Source of the DNA: Deltaproteobacteria bacterium
GTDB taxonomy: Bacteria > Myxococcota > Polyangia > Polyangiales > B10-G4
Assembly (NCBI GenBank): GCA_019312705.1
Contig: JAFDCW010000013.1
Location: 1 to 18,439 of the forward strand
Direction of reading: 5' to 3'
Length of the DNA stretch: 18,439 nt
Positions 1 to 7,252 of the stretch are shown piece after piece (the first letter of the stretch is position 1; each line of letters begins with the position of its first letter). The notes beneath the pieces were generated by a model. The model was not told where the DNA came from and did no database searches. It saw only the letters and a list, made by a program, of their open reading frames with translations. A program made the translations under genes and the position numbers.

Positions 1-878
1 CGTTCGCCCGTTCCGTCGAAGACCAGCTCCGCCGATGTAGCGCCGATGCCTGCCCCCCGGTGGACGAAGACGTGGTCGATTCGGGTGCCGCGGAGGGCGG
101 AGCTCGTATCCACGTATCCCGCTTCACCGAGGGCCGTGTACGCAGCGCTGCCCTCCCGGTCGTTGAGGTCGCCGCCGAGAAGCACGCTGGCCGAGCCCCC
201 ATGCACGAGGCCGGCCACCGCCAGCTCTCGTGCTTGCAGGCGGCGCACCGCCTCGTCCGCGTGGTCGAGGTGAAACGTCCCCACGCGAAGCCCCGTGAGG
301 TCGCCACCGAGGGCCGCCGAGAGCATGACCCTCCGGAGCGATCCCAAAGCGCCGTGTTCGAGCACACGAACGTCGCTCAACGGCACGTCCGCGAGCATGG
401 CGACTCCCTCGTCTGCTTCCTGAGGCGTGCCCTCCCACGCGACGTGAGCGAACGCGAAGCTTCCGTGCCACTCGCGTCCGCTCGCCGCTTCGAGGGCGCG
501 TTCGAGGACGTCGAGCGCAGAGACCGCGCCGTCGTTGCAGGCCTCCTGGAGCAGCAGCACGCGCGCTCCTCCGGAAACGGCGCGATCGGCGATTGCGGCG
601 AAGCGTTCTTCGTTGGTGGTGAAAGCCGTTCCGCCTGTTTCGAGGCAGTGCAGGTTCAGGGAGACGGCACCCCAGGGCGCTCGGGGGAGCCCCCCGTCCA
701 TCGTGGTCCCGGTGTCTCCGGCGTCTCCGGCGTCTCCCGCGTCACCGGGATCACTTCCGGTGTCCGTTTCGCCGCCCGCATCCGTCGGGGCCCCTCCGTC
801 GACCGGCCTGTCCAAGTTCGACGAGCACGCCGCGGCCAAGCAGACCAGGACGAAGAGCGGTGATGCGAGGCGAATCAT
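1..878 (-). CDS. Endonuclease/exonuclease/phosphatase-fold lipoprotein, 3' end outside window
   Basis: Read on the minus strand, an open frame of 292 codons starts with ATG at 878 and runs off the left edge. The N-terminus is a lipoprotein signal (hydrophobic residues 5-17, Cys18 in LAAAC), followed by an Asp/Gly/Ala-rich linker to about residue 62 that includes three 9-bp repeats encoding GDA. The rest fits the EEP (DNase I/sphingomyelinase-like) fold: N75 in LNLHC, catalytic-type E112 in LLLQEACN, H203, G-D-L-N-D at 236-240 and I-D-H-V-F at 267-271. Known members hydrolyse phosphodiesters in nucleic acids, phosphoinositides or sphingomyelin with a divalent metal; the substrate here cannot be told. 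It probably acts at the cell surface or periplasm. No Shine-Dalgarno is visible before the ATG, but the signal peptide strongly favours this start. Only the last few residues seem to be missing. It diverges from the phospholipase D-like gene across 129 bp, and I saw no convincing promoter there. Confidence 0.85.
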   Translation of the reverse strand, partial: MIRLASPLFVLVCLAAACSSNLDRPVDGGAPTDAGGETDTGSDPGDAGDAGDAGDTGTTMDGGLPRAPWGAVSLNLHCLETGGTAFTTNEERFAAIADRAVSGGARVLLLQEACNDGAVSALDVLERALEAASGREWHGSFAFAHVAWEGTPQEADEGVAMLADVPLSDVRVLEHGALGSLRRVMLSAALGGDLTGLRVGTFHLDHADEAVRRLQARELAVAGLVHGGSASVLLGGDLNDREGSAAYTALGEAGYVDTSSALRGTRIDHVFVHRGAGIGATSAELVFDGTGE

Positions 879-1007
879 GAAGAGAAGCGCGCAAAAAGGG
901 GAGTACTAGGGCGACCAGGACGTACAACCCCCCGGTGCCCCGGGCAAACCGACGGCGCCGGCACGCCCATAGCGAATGGGCTAGAGTGCGGTCACCGAGA
1001 GATGTAC

Positions 1008-2711
1008 ATGCGGACCCCCCTGAAAAATCTGGCGACCCCCCTGCTCGCGGTCCTGGCGCTAGCCATTCCTCTGGCCGCCTGTTCGGAAGCACCGGACACC
1101 CCCGACGAAGACGTCTACGGCCCTTCGGCGATCCTCGACGGCAAGGCGGACGGCGTCGAGGTGCCCGCCTTCGGGCCCCTCCCCGTCGGCGCCTCCTTCG
1201 ATGAGCCTTTTGCTGCCCTCTTCGCCCCCGACGATCCCGTCGCCACCACCGAGCTCGCCCTGATCGAGCGTGTGCGTGAAGCCCGGGGCGCCGACCCCGA
1301 GCGCTACGACGAGGGGGCCAACCCCTATCGGATTCGCTATGCGGTCTACAACCTCCGAAACCCCCAGATCGTCGCCGCCCTCGCGGACGCCCACGACGCA
1401 GGGGTGGACATCCAGGTGCTCATCGACGACGCCCAGCTCGACCCGGCGCGCACCTGGAACCAGGCGGACGAGGTGCTGATCGCTCGCGGTTTCGAGTTCG
1501 AAGCCGACGCCCGCGACCTGACCGACGCGACGCGAAGCACCGTCGACCTCGTCGGCATCCATCACTCGGGCTTGATGCACTTCAAGACGCGCCTCTTCGA
1601 CGCCCCCGGTTTCGAGGCCGCCATCACCGGCAGCATGAACCCCGGCGACAACGCGTTGCTCAACGAAGAGACGGTTCACCTGATCCGCGACCCCGAACTG
1701 ATCCAGCGATACCGCGGCGCCTACGATGCGATTTTGCGGAACCTCAGGATCGACAACCGTTGGGACGACACCGCCGCCGTCAACGTGCTCTTCACGCCGG
1801 CGGCGAACGGCCCACGGGCCGGCGAGCGACTGCTCCAGTGGGTCGCCGAAGAAAACGAGTTGATCCTGCTGATGGTCTTCTCCCTGCGCGATATCGATGC
1901 GCCGGGCGCGTCCCGGTCACTGGTCGACCTACTCGGTGACAAGGTGAGAGCTGGCGTACCGGTCTACGTGATCACGGACCGCAAACAATCCGACGGCGTC
2001 GACGCCAACGGCAACCCGCTCTACCGGAACGACCGTACCGAAGACGAGCTGCGTGCTCAGGGGGTGCACGTCTACGAAGCGACGAACCGCCGGACCGAAT
2101 ACACCGCGATGCATCACAAGGTCGGCATCTTCGGTCTGACGAGCCCCCGGGTCGTCACGGACGCCGCCAACTGGACCTTCTCCGGCCTCGGGTCAGCGAC
2201 CCGGGTTGCGCGGAACTACGAGAGTCAGCTCTTCATCGACACGGCGGCCCTCGACGGTGGCCGGACCGGACGACGGTACCTCGCCCAGTGGCTGCGCGTG
2301 CTTTCGCGCTACGCCGACCAGAGCGCCGCCGACGGCGAACCCTCCTACCCAGAGGTCCGCCAGGCCATCACCACGATGCCCGGGTGGCCGACTCAGCCCG
2401 TATCGTTTTCGGTCGAGGTCCGGACGCAGTACGGAGAGTCCGCCTTCATCCGCGGCGACCACGTGGCCCTCGGCGAATGGGGCTTTGGCCACGGCGGCAT
2501 CGAGCTCGGCACCGATGGCGACCGCTATCCGCTCTGGGAGAGCCGCGAGCCAATAGCGCTTCCCCTCGCCGCGAAATTCGCCTGGAAGATCGTCGCCGCC
2601 TGGCCGGCTGGCGCCCCCCGGTGGGAGGTCGGCGAAGACCGCGCTTCGGTCGCTCTACCGCTGCCTCTCGTGCCGACCGACGCGCTCACGCTCACGGGTT
2701 CCTTCCGGTAG
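1008..2711 (+). CDS. Phospholipase D-like lipoprotein with C-terminal CBM20-like starch-binding domain
   Basis: 567 aa from ATG 1008. An ATG at 1002 is also in frame, but GAGAG (997-1001) touches it and sits 6 bp before 1008. Signal peptide with lipobox PLAAC (Cys25), then a linker containing DGKADG. The middle carries two phospholipase D (HKD) motifs: H191-F-K...D in HFKTRLFD, followed by GSMNPGDN, and H369-H-K in HHKVGIFG, followed by NWTFSG. The second has Gly where the canonical HxKxxxxD has Asp. Each half also has the usual strand-helix pattern, with ageing-type text such as GVDIQVLIDD. Residues about 463-567 look like a CBM20 module: the run GEWGFGHGGIEL, then PLW, FAWKIV and RWEVGEDR match the family's GxW...L, W, YK and WE-NR pattern. 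PLD-family enzymes cleave phosphodiester bonds through a phosphohistidine; the lipid or other substrate is unknown. It is likely anchored in the outer membrane. Confidence 0.85.
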   Translation: MRTPLKNLATPLLAVLALAIPLAACSEAPDTPDEDVYGPSAILDGKADGVEVPAFGPLPVGASFDEPFAALFAPDDPVATTELALIERVREARGADPERYDEGANPYRIRYAVYNLRNPQIVAALADAHDAGVDIQVLIDDAQLDPARTWNQADEVLIARGFEFEADARDLTDATRSTVDLVGIHHSGLMHFKTRLFDAPGFEAAITGSMNPGDNALLNEETVHLIRDPELIQRYRGAYDAILRNLRIDNRWDDTAAVNVLFTPAANGPRAGERLLQWVAEENELILLMVFSLRDIDAPGASRSLVDLLGDKVRAGVPVYVITDRKQSDGVDANGNPLYRNDRTEDELRAQGVHVYEATNRRTEYTAMHHKVGIFGLTSPRVVTDAANWTFSGLGSATRVARNYESQLFIDTAALDGGRTGRRYLAQWLRVLSRYADQSAADGEPSYPEVRQAITTMPGWPTQPVSFSVEVRTQYGESAFIRGDHVALGEWGFGHGGIELGTDGDRYPLWESREPIALPLAAKFAWKIVAAWPAGAPRWEVGEDRASVALPLPLVPTDALTLTGSFR

Positions 2712-2861
2712 CGCGCGTGCTCGTCACCGGGGACCACGCTTCGGCCGAGGGGGCCCCGGCACTGGTGGGCATCGTGACGGGAATCGACTTCGCCGGGGCG
2801 GCGGTCCTCGCCCCCGGTTGACCGCCCTTGTCCAGGGCCGCGGCGCGCGTACTTCTATCGC

Positions 2862-2867
2862 AGGAGG
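2862..2867 (+). promoter_or_regulatory. Strong Shine-Dalgarno for the universal stress protein gene
   Basis: AGGAGG lies 7 bp before ATG 2875. It settles the start: the frame stays open upstream to 2818, but only this ATG has a ribosome site and gives the family's usual N-terminus, MKRIMVPVDGS. Confidence 0.85.
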
Positions 2868-2874
2868 CGCGACG

Positions 2875-3306
2875 ATGAAACGCATTATGGTACCGGTCGA
2901 CGGTTCGAAGGGGGCCAACGCCGCAGCCGCGTTTGCCGCGGGTTTGGCGAAGGACGCCCGGGCGACCCTCGAGCTCGTCTATATCTACGACGCTCCGACG
3001 GCCGCCTTGATGGGCCTCGAAGCCACAGACAACATCGCGAAGGTGAAGGAACAGGTCGCCGGCGGTAGCTTCGAGCGGGCCCTCTCGGCGATCAGCGCCA
3101 CCGTCGGGGACGGTGAAGTGGCGATCGCCGAGTACGTCGCCATCGGGCATCCGGCGATCGAGATCTGCGCCTACGCCAAGGAGCAGGGCCACGACATGGT
3201 CGTGATGGGAAGCCGCGGGCGCAGCGAAGTGCGAGAGCTGGTCCTCGGCAGCGTCAGCCAGGCGGTTCTGCACCACGCGCCGTGCCCGGTCTTGCTCACC
3301 CGGTAA
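2875..3306 (+). CDS. Universal stress protein, UspA family, ATP-binding type
   Basis: 143 aa, the usual length for a single-domain Usp. It starts with the family strand IMVPVDGS and ends with G-S-R-G-R-S-E-V-R-E-L-V-L-G-S-V-S, which fits the ATP-binding motif G-2x-G-9x-G-(S/T), then the terminal HHAPCPVLL strand. Cytoplasmic Usp proteins bind nucleotides and help cells survive starvation, oxidative or respiratory stress; the exact role here is unknown. It has its own strong Shine-Dalgarno and lies 163 bp after the phospholipase D-like gene, so it may be separately transcribed. Its TAA is only 4 bp from the stop of the convergent minus-strand operon, with no obvious terminator between them. 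That operon contains a CBS-domain protein, another class of adenine-nucleotide sensor. Confidence 0.93.
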   Translation: MKRIMVPVDGSKGANAAAAFAAGLAKDARATLELVYIYDAPTAALMGLEATDNIAKVKEQVAGGSFERALSAISATVGDGEVAIAEYVAIGHPAIEICAYAKEQGHDMVVMGSRGRSEVRELVLGSVSQAVLHHAPCPVLLTR

Positions 3307-3310
3307 ACAA

Positions 3311-4111
3311 TCAGGGCCGATACGGCAAAACCCGCGGTGCAGTCTCTTCGATCCGTCTACGGCAATACGGGCCGAGGTGCCCGTCGCTCGTATCGACGGT
3401 GCGGATGCTGCCTTCGGCGTCGCGCATGACGCCCAAGGGGTCGGTGCAGTGCTCGAGGCCGAGGGTATGGCCGACTTCGTGCACGGCGGTGGTCACGACG
3501 CGAAAGGTCACGAGCTCGTCACTGCGCCGGCCGCGCTCCGAGAGCCGATAGCTCGAGACGACGCAGGACCGGCCGCCGAGCTCGCCGAGGCCGAAGACGC
3601 CCCAGTCCCGGTGACGGCCCTTGGTGGTGGAGATGTCGACGGCGGTGAGGCCGAGGACCCGAGTCGTCGCGGGTTCGCCTTCGAGGTGGCCGTTGAGGAA
3701 GGTCAGCAAGCGGTCGGCTCGGTACCGGCGCCGCGGCGGGTAGTACGCCTCCCGGGGCAGCGGAACGTCTTCGATGCGCTCGACCTCGACCTCGAGTTCG
3801 CTTCGCAGCGCGGCCTCGATAGCGTCGAGAGTATGCCGCGGGTAGTCCCCGAGGACGATGAGCTTCACCAGGGCCCGGGCCAGGGGAGCCGGCGGTTCTC
3901 CGGGCAACTCCGCGGGAGCGGGGGCTTCCGACCTCGGTTCTTCGTCCGCCATTGCGGATTCGGGGCTCTGAGGTCGCCCGTGCACCGACCTCGCCGCGGT
4001 CGCCGGCCTATCCGTCGCGAGGCCGCCGGAGTCTCCGCCGCCGCTGCACCCGCCGAAGAGTCCGCCGACCAGTCCGCCGAGCGCGAAGCAAAACATGAGC
4101 CTCCCGCCCAT
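3311..4111 (-). CDS. Archaemetzincin-like zinc metalloprotease, probable lipoprotein
   Basis: 266 aa from ATG 4111; an alternative ATG at 4096 follows GGGAGG but with only 3 bp spacing. The N-terminus is hydrophobic and ends in LFGGC (Cys22), a weak lipobox, then a low-complexity Pro/Ala/Glu linker to about residue 75. The catalytic domain has H211-E-V-G-H215-T-L-G-L-E-H221-C222 and Met229, i.e. HExxHxxGxxHC-x4-x-x-M, plus an upstream VFGLGELGGRSCVVSSYRL stretch typical of archaemetzincins. Three His should hold the catalytic zinc and Glu212 is the general base. Of the four Cys that bind the second, structural zinc in the family, Cys222 and Cys250 remain, but the CxM Cys is Gly227 and the last CxxC Cys is Arg253. 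It follows the CBS gene by 3 bp, so the two are co-transcribed. Family substrates are poorly known, and most members are cytosolic, so an exported form is unusual. Confidence 0.85.
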   Translation of the reverse strand: MGGRLMFCFALGGLVGGLFGGCSGGGDSGGLATDRPATAARSVHGRPQSPESAMADEEPRSEAPAPAELPGEPPAPLARALVKLIVLGDYPRHTLDAIEAALRSELEVEVERIEDVPLPREAYYPPRRRYRADRLLTFLNGHLEGEPATTRVLGLTAVDISTTKGRHRDWGVFGLGELGGRSCVVSSYRLSERGRRSDELVTFRVVTTAVHEVGHTLGLEHCTDPLGVMRDAEGSIRTVDTSDGHLGPYCRRRIEETAPRVLPYRP

Positions 4112-4114
4112 CGG

Positions 4115-4963
4115 TCAACCTTGCGGGTAGTTCGCACGCAGCCACTCGGCCAGGTACCGGCAGGCGTCGATGGTCGTCACGATGCCCACCAGCTTGCCGT
4201 CTTCGACGACCATCGCTGAACCCCGCCGGCCGTCGGACATCTCGTTCAAGACCGCATGGAAGGGCGCCTCGGCGTCGACGACGTAGGGCGGGTCGGTGCC
4301 GATGAGGCCGAGGGCGACGTTCTCGGCGCCGCCGGCGATCGTATCGGCGATGTGCAGGTCCCGGTCGGAGACCAGGCCCACCAACTCGCCGTCCTGGGCG
4401 AGGGGAAGGTGCCGGATGCCGTGCTCCTCCATCAGAGCTCGAGCGTCGCCGATGGTCGCAGGCAACGACATGGTCAGCGGATTGGGCGTCATGGCGTCGG
4501 ACACCGTCGGCGCCGGCAGCTCGTCCTCCCTCTCGCCGACCACGACCGCGTCGACAAAGTCGGCTTCCGTGAGGATGCCCACCAGCTTCCCGCCTTCGAC
4601 CACCGGCAAACAGCCGTAGGAATGATCCCGCAGCATGTTGGCGGCCTTCGTCGCGACGGTGTTCGGGCCGATGGTCCAGACGTCGGTCCGCATGATCGAA
4701 GAGACCGGGATTCTGAGCTCGTGGTCCGTGCGCTCGTCCTCGGTGAGGCCCGTCAGGTTGCTGAGCTTCGCTCGCAGGAGATCGCGGTGGGTGACCAGGC
4801 CGACGAGGGCGCCTTCGGGGCTCACCACGGGAAGGTGCCGGACCCGTTTGAGTTTCATCACCGCCTCGGCGAGGGGCACGCTCTGGCTGTGGGACAGCGT
4901 CACGACGTCCGACGTCATGAGGTTCTTCACCTGGGCTTTGTCGAGGTAGCGCAATCGGGTCAT
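4115..4963 (-). CDS. Four-CBS-domain (double Bateman module) regulatory protein
   Basis: 282 aa with no signal peptide or membrane segment, made almost wholly of CBS domains. They run at about 13-72, 88-145, 154-208 and 215-274, each with the pattern of a V-x-x-I/L-M/T start, a helix and a closing strand: LVGLVTHRDLL, LVGILTEADFV, LVGLVSDRDLH and LVGIVTTIDAC. Pairs of CBS domains form Bateman modules that bind AMP, ATP, SAM or similar ligands and usually regulate a partner protein; here no fused effector domain is present. Start ATG 4963 has GAGG 9 bp upstream. It lies downstream of the Cys-rich lipoprotein gene and 3 bp upstream of the archaemetzincin-like gene. Its first codons and ribosome site are duplicated 104 bp upstream, leaving a short leader ORF whose stop overlaps this ATG as ATGA, so translation may be coupled. 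Confidence 0.92.
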   Translation of the reverse strand: MTRLRYLDKAQVKNLMTSDVVTLSHSQSVPLAEAVMKLKRVRHLPVVSPEGALVGLVTHRDLLRAKLSNLTGLTEDERTDHELRIPVSSIMRTDVWTIGPNTVATKAANMLRDHSYGCLPVVEGGKLVGILTEADFVDAVVVGEREDELPAPTVSDAMTPNPLTMSLPATIGDARALMEEHGIRHLPLAQDGELVGLVSDRDLHIADTIAGGAENVALGLIGTDPPYVVDAEAPFHAVLNEMSDGRRGSAMVVEDGKLVGIVTTIDACRYLAEWLRANYPQG

Positions 4964-4998
4964 GCTGAATCGCCTCGGTTCAGGGGCATGGTCCTGAA
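4951..4998. repeat. 48-bp imperfect direct repeat, copy at the CBS gene start
   Basis: Matches 5055-5102 at 45 of 48 positions. On the minus strand this copy holds CCATGCCCCTGA, the ribosome site GAGG and the first codons of the CBS gene (ATG ACC CGA TTG). The unit offset is 104 bp. Confidence 0.93.
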
Positions 4999-5067
4999 GT
5001 ACACACGCCGCGGCAGCATTGCATCCCGCCGCTGCAATTGTTGCCGCAAGAGCCGCAATCGGGTCAC
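4960..5067 (-). CDS. 35-codon leader ORF made by the duplicated CBS start
   Basis: GTG at 5067, preceded by the duplicated GAGG, opens a frame beginning MTRLR, the same first five residues as the CBS protein. It then reads Arg/Leu-rich text and stops at a TGA that overlaps the CBS ATG (ATGA). It is most likely a by-product of the duplication. It could still feed ribosomes onto the CBS start by translational coupling. No domain is recognisable, and whether it is translated is unknown. Confidence 0.35.
   Translation of the reverse strand: MTRLRLLRQQLQRRDAMLPRRVYFRTMPLNRGDSA
4980..5060 (-). pseudogene. Severed C-terminal fragment of the Cys-rich repeat protein
   Basis: Between the two 48-bp repeats, one minus-strand frame reads 26 residues with seven Cys. 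It begins DCGSCGNNC, contains QCCRGVC and ends TSGPCP before a TGA. The opening is the same NCGACGxxC-type motif that repeats through the upstream 722-aa protein, and the ending resembles that protein's GSGSCP end. The fragment is out of frame with the main gene and has no start, so it is best read as the original C-terminus separated by the duplication. Confidence 0.7.
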
Positions 5068-5102
5068 GCTGAATCGCCTCGGTTCAGGGGCATGACCCTG
5101 AA
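5055..5102. repeat. 48-bp imperfect direct repeat, copy at the Cys-rich gene stop
   Basis: Matches 4951-4998 with three mismatches. On the minus strand it supplies the last codons and stop of the Cys-rich lipoprotein (TCA TGC CCC TGA), the same GAGG ribosome site and a GTG in place of the CBS ATG. Confidence 0.93.
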
Positions 5103-7252
5103 CCGACGTCGGTCTCGCACCCGTTGGTCACGCTTCCGTCGCAGTCAGCGAATCCGGAGTCGCAGGAGTCTATCTTGCAGGTCCCGTTCCCGATGCACCT
5201 CGTCGCGGTCGCGTGGAGCAGCACGCATGAGTTTCCGCAGGCGCCGCAGTTGGTCACGGTCCGAAGCTCCACCTCGCATCCATCGAGGGGCAGATGGTTG
5301 CAGTTGCCGTATCGGTTGGAGCAGACGAGGCTGCACGTGCCCGCCGTACAAGATAGGGACTCCGTATTGGCGGCACTCGTCGGGCAGACGTCGTCGCAGG
5401 CTTCGCAGTTGTCCATGCTCGACCGCGTCTCGCAGCCGTTTGCCGGGTCTCCATCACAATTGAGCCAATCGGCATCGCAGGACCCCAAGGTGCAGGCGCC
5501 AGCGAAGCAGACCCCGGTCCCGTGGGTTGGTGCGCAGGTCGCTCCGCAGGCTCCGCAGTCAGACGTCGTCGTCAAGGTGACCTCGCACCCGTCGGCCGCC
5601 GACGCGTTGCAGTCGCCGAAGCCTGGGTCGCAGGCGATGCCGCACGCGTCGCCGGCGCACATCGGGCTCGCCTGGGCAGCCGCAGGGCAAACCATCTCGC
5701 AGGCGCCGCAGTTTTGTGCGTCGGCCTCCGTGCTGGTGCAGACCGTTCCGCAGATGACGCTCGGGGCAGCGCAGCTCGCGGCGCAGGTGAACCCGGGGGC
5801 CGGCGAGCCCTCGCAGATGGGCGTGGGATCGAGGCACGAGATGCCGCAACTGCCGCAGGTAGCGGCGCCCGAGAGCAGGCTCTCGCAGCCGTTCATCGGG
5901 TTGCCATCGCAGTCACCGAACCCGGGGTCGCACACCAGGGCGCAGGCGCCCATCTCGCAGAGGGGAGCGCTCCTCGGTGCGGCCGAGCACACCGTGCCGC
6001 AGGTGCCGCAGTCCGTGATCGACGAGGTGACATCGGTCTCGCAGCCGGTGGCGGCATCCGCGTCGCAATCGCCAAACCCGACCTCACAACGGGCTAGCGT
6101 GCAGGCGCCCGTCGCGCAGGACTCGATAGCGCTCGGGATTTCGCAGACCACCCCGCAGGCGCCGCAGTGAGCGACGTCGGTCAGCGATGCCTCGCACCCC
6201 GTGTCGGGGACTCCATCGCAGTCGCCGAAGTCGGGGTCACACGCCATGGCGCAAGAGCCGGCCTCGCAGGTTGCGGCGGCGTGGGAGCCGACGGCGCAGA
6301 CGTCTTCGCAGTCACCGCAGTTTTGTGCGTCGGTTTGCACGTCGGTGCAGAGCGAGCCGCACTCGGTAAACCCGGCGGCGCAGGACGATACGCAGGAGTA
6401 ATCGGAGGCGGCGTCGCCCTGGCAGAGCGGCGACGCGGCGGTGCAGGCGATCGCGCAGGCGCCGCAGGTGCTCGGCGTGGACAGCAGCGCCTCGCATCCC
6501 GTGCTGGCGTCCCCGTCGCAGTCCGCGAAGCCCGGGTCACACGCGAGAGCACAGGTCCCGGCGCTGCACTCGGACGCGGCGTTCGGCGGCGAGACCGGGC
6601 ACCCATTGCCGCAGGCCCCGCAGTTCGCGATGTCGGTCATCGTATCGAAGTCCTCGTCCGTGTCGCCGTCGCAGTCGTCGTCGCGCCCGTTGCACTCTTC
6701 GGTCTTGGGCGCGCACGCGTCGCCAGCGTCCATTCCGCCGTCCGTCGACGAATCCGCCTGCGTGCTCGCGTCGAGGCGGTCTATCGAGCCGGTCCAGTCC
6801 ACGAGCTCCGTCGCGTCGACGTCGATCGCGCGGCAACCGCCCGGCGCGCACGTCTCTGTTGGCGTACAGCGAACGTCCAGGCATTCACGAGGGAGATGCA
6901 CCCAAAGCACCAAGGTGCGGCCCTCGACGAACGAGACCGTGGCCCGGCGCTGGATGATGTCTCGGCCGCCGGCGACCCCGACGACAGTGACCTGAACTGG
7001 CCCGAGGGGCCCGATCCCGTGGATCATGCCGACGGTCGCGGGAAGAGACTCCACGGTCGGGACGGGGCCCATGGTGCGTCGGACCTGGCCCCCGGGGCCG
7101 ACCATGTCGATGCGTACTCCATCGAGCTCGTCGGGAACGCTCAGGTCCGTATCGACGGCGACGATGATTTCCGTGCGCGCGGGCTCCGAAGAACAGCCGG
7201 TGATGAAGACCAGGGCGATTGCGAGCGCCGAAGCTGGGATGAGGCGGACCAT
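5084..7252 (-). CDS. Cys-rich tandem-repeat lipoprotein with MopE-like motif
   Basis: 722 aa. Signal peptide with lipobox ITGC (Cys20), then a beta-rich domain (about 28-125), a linker with a DGGMDAGD stretch, a MopE-like metal-binding motif (EECNGRDDDCDGDTDED), and ten tandem Cys-rich repeats to the end. Each repeat has a CGACGxxC element. Eight are linked to a CDPGFGDCDGxxxxGCE element; two sites carry a different linker, SCAAGFTECGSLC and SCAAPSVICGTVC, each followed by TDAQNCG or EADAQNCG. The regular Cys spacing suggests disulfide-bonded surface modules, and the Asp-rich DCDGD runs could bind calcium. Such repeat lipoproteins are common in myxobacteria, with no known function. It starts directly after the TPR gene (stop 7253, start 7252), so the two are co-transcribed. 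The C-terminus ends abruptly in GSGSCP inside a duplicated segment. Confidence 0.88.
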   Translation of the reverse strand: MVRLIPASALAIALVFITGCSSEPARTEIIVAVDTDLSVPDELDGVRIDMVGPGGQVRRTMGPVPTVESLPATVGMIHGIGPLGPVQVTVVGVAGGRDIIQRRATVSFVEGRTLVLWVHLPRECLDVRCTPTETCAPGGCRAIDVDATELVDWTGSIDRLDASTQADSSTDGGMDAGDACAPKTEECNGRDDDCDGDTDEDFDTMTDIANCGACGNGCPVSPPNAASECSAGTCALACDPGFADCDGDASTGCEALLSTPSTCGACAIACTAASPLCQGDAASDYSCVSSCAAGFTECGSLCTDVQTDAQNCGDCEDVCAVGSHAAATCEAGSCAMACDPDFGDCDGVPDTGCEASLTDVAHCGACGVVCEIPSAIESCATGACTLARCEVGFGDCDADAATGCETDVTSSITDCGTCGTVCSAAPRSAPLCEMGACALVCDPGFGDCDGNPMNGCESLLSGAATCGSCGISCLDPTPICEGSPAPGFTCAASCAAPSVICGTVCTSTEADAQNCGACEMVCPAAAQASPMCAGDACGIACDPGFGDCNASAADGCEVTLTTTSDCGACGATCAPTHGTGVCFAGACTLGSCDADWLNCDGDPANGCETRSSMDNCEACDDVCPTSAANTESLSCTAGTCSLVCSNRYGNCNHLPLDGCEVELRTVTNCGACGNSCVLLHATATRCIGNGTCKIDSCDSGFADCDGSVTNGCETDVGSGSCP

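Noticed and set aside
60..863. Plus-strand open frame opposite the EEP lipoprotein
   Set aside because: The minus strand carries all EEP motifs in order plus a lipobox; the plus-strand reading has none.
879..1007. Sigma-70 promoters in the divergent region between EEP and PLD-like genes
   Set aside because: TTGTAC and TAGTAC-like hexamers occur, but their spacing is 13 bp, too short, and no -35 partners the TAGAGT at 982.
2748..2758. GGGGCCCC palindrome after the phospholipase D-like gene as a terminator
   Set aside because: The stem is only four base pairs with no loop and no T-run, as expected by chance at this GC content.
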